From positions 153,516 through 217,515 of the forward strand of contig NZ_BBQI01000012.1 of NCBI RefSeq assembly GCF_001652915.1: a stretch of 64,000 bases of DNA, read 5' to 3'. Positions 61,549 to 64,000 of this stretch are shown here, in pieces; position 1 is the first letter of the stretch, and each line of letters opens with the position of its first letter. The translations under genes were made by a program, and so were the position numbers. Below the pieces are notes generated by a model. The model was not told the origin of the DNA. It was given only the letters and a program-made list of their open reading frames with translations, and searched no databases. The stretch is from Cupriavidus sp. D384. GTDB lineage: Bacteria > Pseudomonadota > Gammaproteobacteria > Burkholderiales > Burkholderiaceae.

Positions 61549-62724
61549 TTAGCCGTCTTGGCAAGCAACCTCGGCACGGATCGCAGCGCCATGCTGGTCC
61601 AGGTCGGGTAGCGTCGCGTCGAGGTGCGGCGTCTGATCGATCGTGAGGGGCAACGCTGGCATCCGCAGCATCCGATTTCCCGGGCTCGATACGCTGACCA
61701 GCCGCTCCGGGGTGTGCGTCTCGGCCTGGTGCATGGCCCCCCCAAGGTCGCGCACAACACCGCTGACGACACCAGCCTCGTTCAACAAGACACACGCCTG
61801 CTCGGCACTCACCTTCGACATCGCATCGGCCAGCACCTGTCGCAACGCCGCCCGGTTCGCCACGCGCGCGGCGTTGTCGCGGAAGCGCGGGTCCTGGGCG
61901 AGGTCTGGTTTTCCGATGCACTGGCACAGGCGCACGAAGTGCTCCTGCAGGTAGGCCGACAGCACGATCTTGCCTTGCGCGGTGCCGACCACATCGGCCG
62001 CTGGCGCCAGTGCCGGTTGCCCATTGCCACACCGCGACGGCATGGTGTCGTAAAGCTGGTGTTCGGCCCACTGCTGGCTCAGGGCGTCGGTCGCCACGTC
62101 GATCAGCGACACCATGACATGTGCGCCCTGCCCGCTCACGCTACGCCGTACCAATGCAGCAAGCACCCCGGTAACCAACGTTCGACCGGCCAGGACATCG
62201 ACGATCGTGAAGCCAACCCGGGTGGGATCTGCATGAGCGTCGCCATTCATGCTCATCATGCCGCTTTCCGCCTGTGCCGCGATATCGAGTCCGGGCCGGG
62301 AAGCCGCCGGGCCGCTGTGCCCGAAGCCGTTCACCGACGCGTAGATCAGTTTGGGAAACTGCTCACGCAACTGGCTGGCGCCCAGCCCGTACTTTTCCAT
62401 GACGCCAGGGCGTGCGTTCTGCAGCAGGACATCCGCGTCTTGCACCAGCGCCAGCGCTACGCCACGATCCTTGGCATCCCGCAGATCGAGCACGATGGAG
62501 CGCTTGCCACGGTTGTAGGCCGAGAACATCGGCCCGCACTCATCCGCCTGCCAACCGGAGCGGCGGCTGGCATCGCCCCCCGGCGGCTCCACCTTGATCA
62601 CGTCCGCCCCAAGGTCAGCCAGGATCTGCCCGGCAGATGGCGCCGCAATGAACTGACCGAAGTCGATCACGCGCAGGCCCGCCAGCGCGGCGGGCTCCTG
62701 ACCACCAGTTTTCGAAGATTGCAT
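61549..62724 (-). CDS. class III (CaiB/BaiF) CoA-transferase
   Basis: A 391-residue CoA-transferase. N-terminus LAGLRVIDFGQFIAAPSAGQILADLGADVIKVEPPGGDASR; motif GKRSIVLDLRD; second motif YASVNGFGHSGP. An Asp (in AQAESGMMSMNGDAHADP region) acts in catalysis. It moves CoA between acyl groups; substrate unknown. It starts 24 bp after the end of the remnant at 62748. Confidence 0.88.
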   Translation of the reverse strand: MQSSKTGGQEPAALAGLRVIDFGQFIAAPSAGQILADLGADVIKVEPPGGDASRRSGWQADECGPMFSAYNRGKRSIVLDLRDAKDRGVALALVQDADVLLQNARPGVMEKYGLGASQLREQFPKLIYASVNGFGHSGPAASRPGLDIAAQAESGMMSMNGDAHADPTRVGFTIVDVLAGRTLVTGVLAALVRRSVSGQGAHVMVSLIDVATDALSQQWAEHQLYDTMPSRCGNGQPALAPAADVVGTAQGKIVLSAYLQEHFVRLCQCIGKPDLAQDPRFRDNAARVANRAALRQVLADAMSKVSAEQACVLLNEAGVVSGVVRDLGGAMHQAETHTPERLVSVSSPGNRMLRMPALPLTIDQTPHLDATLPDLDQHGAAIRAEVACQDG

Positions 62725-62747
62725 TGTTGTCCGCTTCCCTTTCAGGC

Positions 62748-63014
62748 TTACTCCGGCTTCACGCCGGCCGTCTCGGCGATGTGATGCCAGGCCACCGTGT
62801 CGTCTGCAACCACCTTGCGGAACTGCGCCGGTGTGAGTGCCGGGGATACCGGCACATTCAGCACCGTCAGACGTTCACGAAAGGCTGGGGTGGCGATGGC
62901 ACACAGCACCTCCTGGCTGGTATGGCTTGCCTCCTGTCTTGTCTGCAGCGTGATGGTGGCGATCCCATTTGCCACGTTGTATTGGAGGGTGTGGAAAGCA
63001 GGGTTTGTCGTCAT
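62748..63014 (-). pseudogene. chimeric remnant: enoyl-CoA hydratase start fused to Bug receptor end
   Basis: 88 residues. The first 23 ([22 protein letters not shown]) are the start of an enoyl-CoA hydratase/isomerase. From about residue 37 (EVLCAIATPAFRERLTVLNVPVSPALTPAQFRKVVADDTVAWHHI...) it reads as the C-terminal end of a Bug (TctC) solute-binding protein. A deletion must have joined the two genes, leaving a small in-frame ORF. It is upstream of the CoA-transferase gene. Confidence 0.65.
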
Positions 63015-63265
63015 GGGCGGAAGGCGCCAGGGCCGTCAGGTTGTCGGTGCCATTGACACTAGCAAGCCCTGTTCTGCGCCTGCGACAACTGTTTCGCTAT
63101 CTTGAACGGTCCCGGCAGGGCGTGGTCGGGGTGCGGTATGACCGTGGGCCGTCCTTTTCCGGACATGAATGGTCCGGAATCGGACAAGCTTTCAGCCCTG
63201 GCCAGCCAAGGCTGGGGGCGATGCCTACCATTGCGGCACATTTCAACGCCTGTGAAGACCAAACC

Positions 63266-64000
<735 letters not shown>

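Noticed and set aside
61624..62784. 386-aa plus-strand ORF
   Set aside because: Antisense to the class III CoA-transferase gene.

Overview
The window looks like part of a betaproteobacterial genome of the Cupriavidus/Ralstonia kind. The signs are GC-rich codon use, an HU-like protein with a lysine/alanine-rich tail typical of Burkholderiaceae, a Bug (TctC) receptor remnant and a glutathione-dependent formaldehyde dehydrogenase. The genus is inference. About 1-48.7 kb is a conjugative, integrative or plasmid-like element. About 48.7-64 kb is ordinary chromosomal metabolism. The left end of the element is outside the window.

Element, left part (1-13.3 kb): an anti-restriction/DNA-modification group (DUF5131 protein, DNA methyltransferase, Lar-like protein, secreted nuclease); an HU protein; a tyrosine integrase with a Fis-like tail; a hairpin-rich non-coding block; an actin-like ParM/StbA segregation gene preceded by phased repeats; then a primase, an SSB and three small plasmid-type proteins on the minus strand. 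From 13.3 to 18.4 kb there is a regulatory segment, a coiled-coil protein, an FlhC-like activator candidate, two related zinc-ribbon membrane proteins around a PMP3-family protein, and a lipoprotein.

Element, transfer part (18.4-45.9 kb): two divergent operons start from one 400-bp control region at 34.06-34.46 kb. The leftward operon runs virB8-virB9-virB10-virB1 directly into a thin (type IVb) pilus set (pilT-like, TcpQ-like, pilN, pilO, pilP, pilQ, pilR, pilS, pilV). The rightward operon runs virB11-virB2-B3-B4-B5-B6, a degenerate MobH/TraI_2-like protein, a VirD4/TraG coupling protein and four accessory genes. Mating-pore assembly and pilus assembly are thus transcribed from one control point. 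That region and the promoter region of the FlhC-like locus share a 28-bp inverted repeat (GAAAGCT-N14-AGCTTTC) and a 32-bp palindromic repeat, which suggests an element-wide regulatory code.

Element, right end (45.9-48.7 kb): an inverted-repeat block, a UvrD-type helicase and a DEAD-box helicase cut off by an IS21-like terminus with no transposase. Next come a terminator, a near-perfect LexA box and a 16-bp palindrome.

Chromosome (49.4-64 kb): HU-like protein, Epd/GapA-type dehydrogenase, class II aldolase, diaminopropionate ammonia-lyase with an M20 hydrolase and an Lrp regulator, LysR regulator, a frameshifted D-threonine-aldolase-like gene, a Cys/Met-metabolism PLP enzyme, a secreted M20 peptidase, a class III CoA-transferase, a chimeric remnant, and the 5' part of adhC/frmA. 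Several of these genes are decaying (internal deletion, frameshift, fusion remnant). No rRNA, tRNA, CRISPR array or complete insertion sequence was seen.
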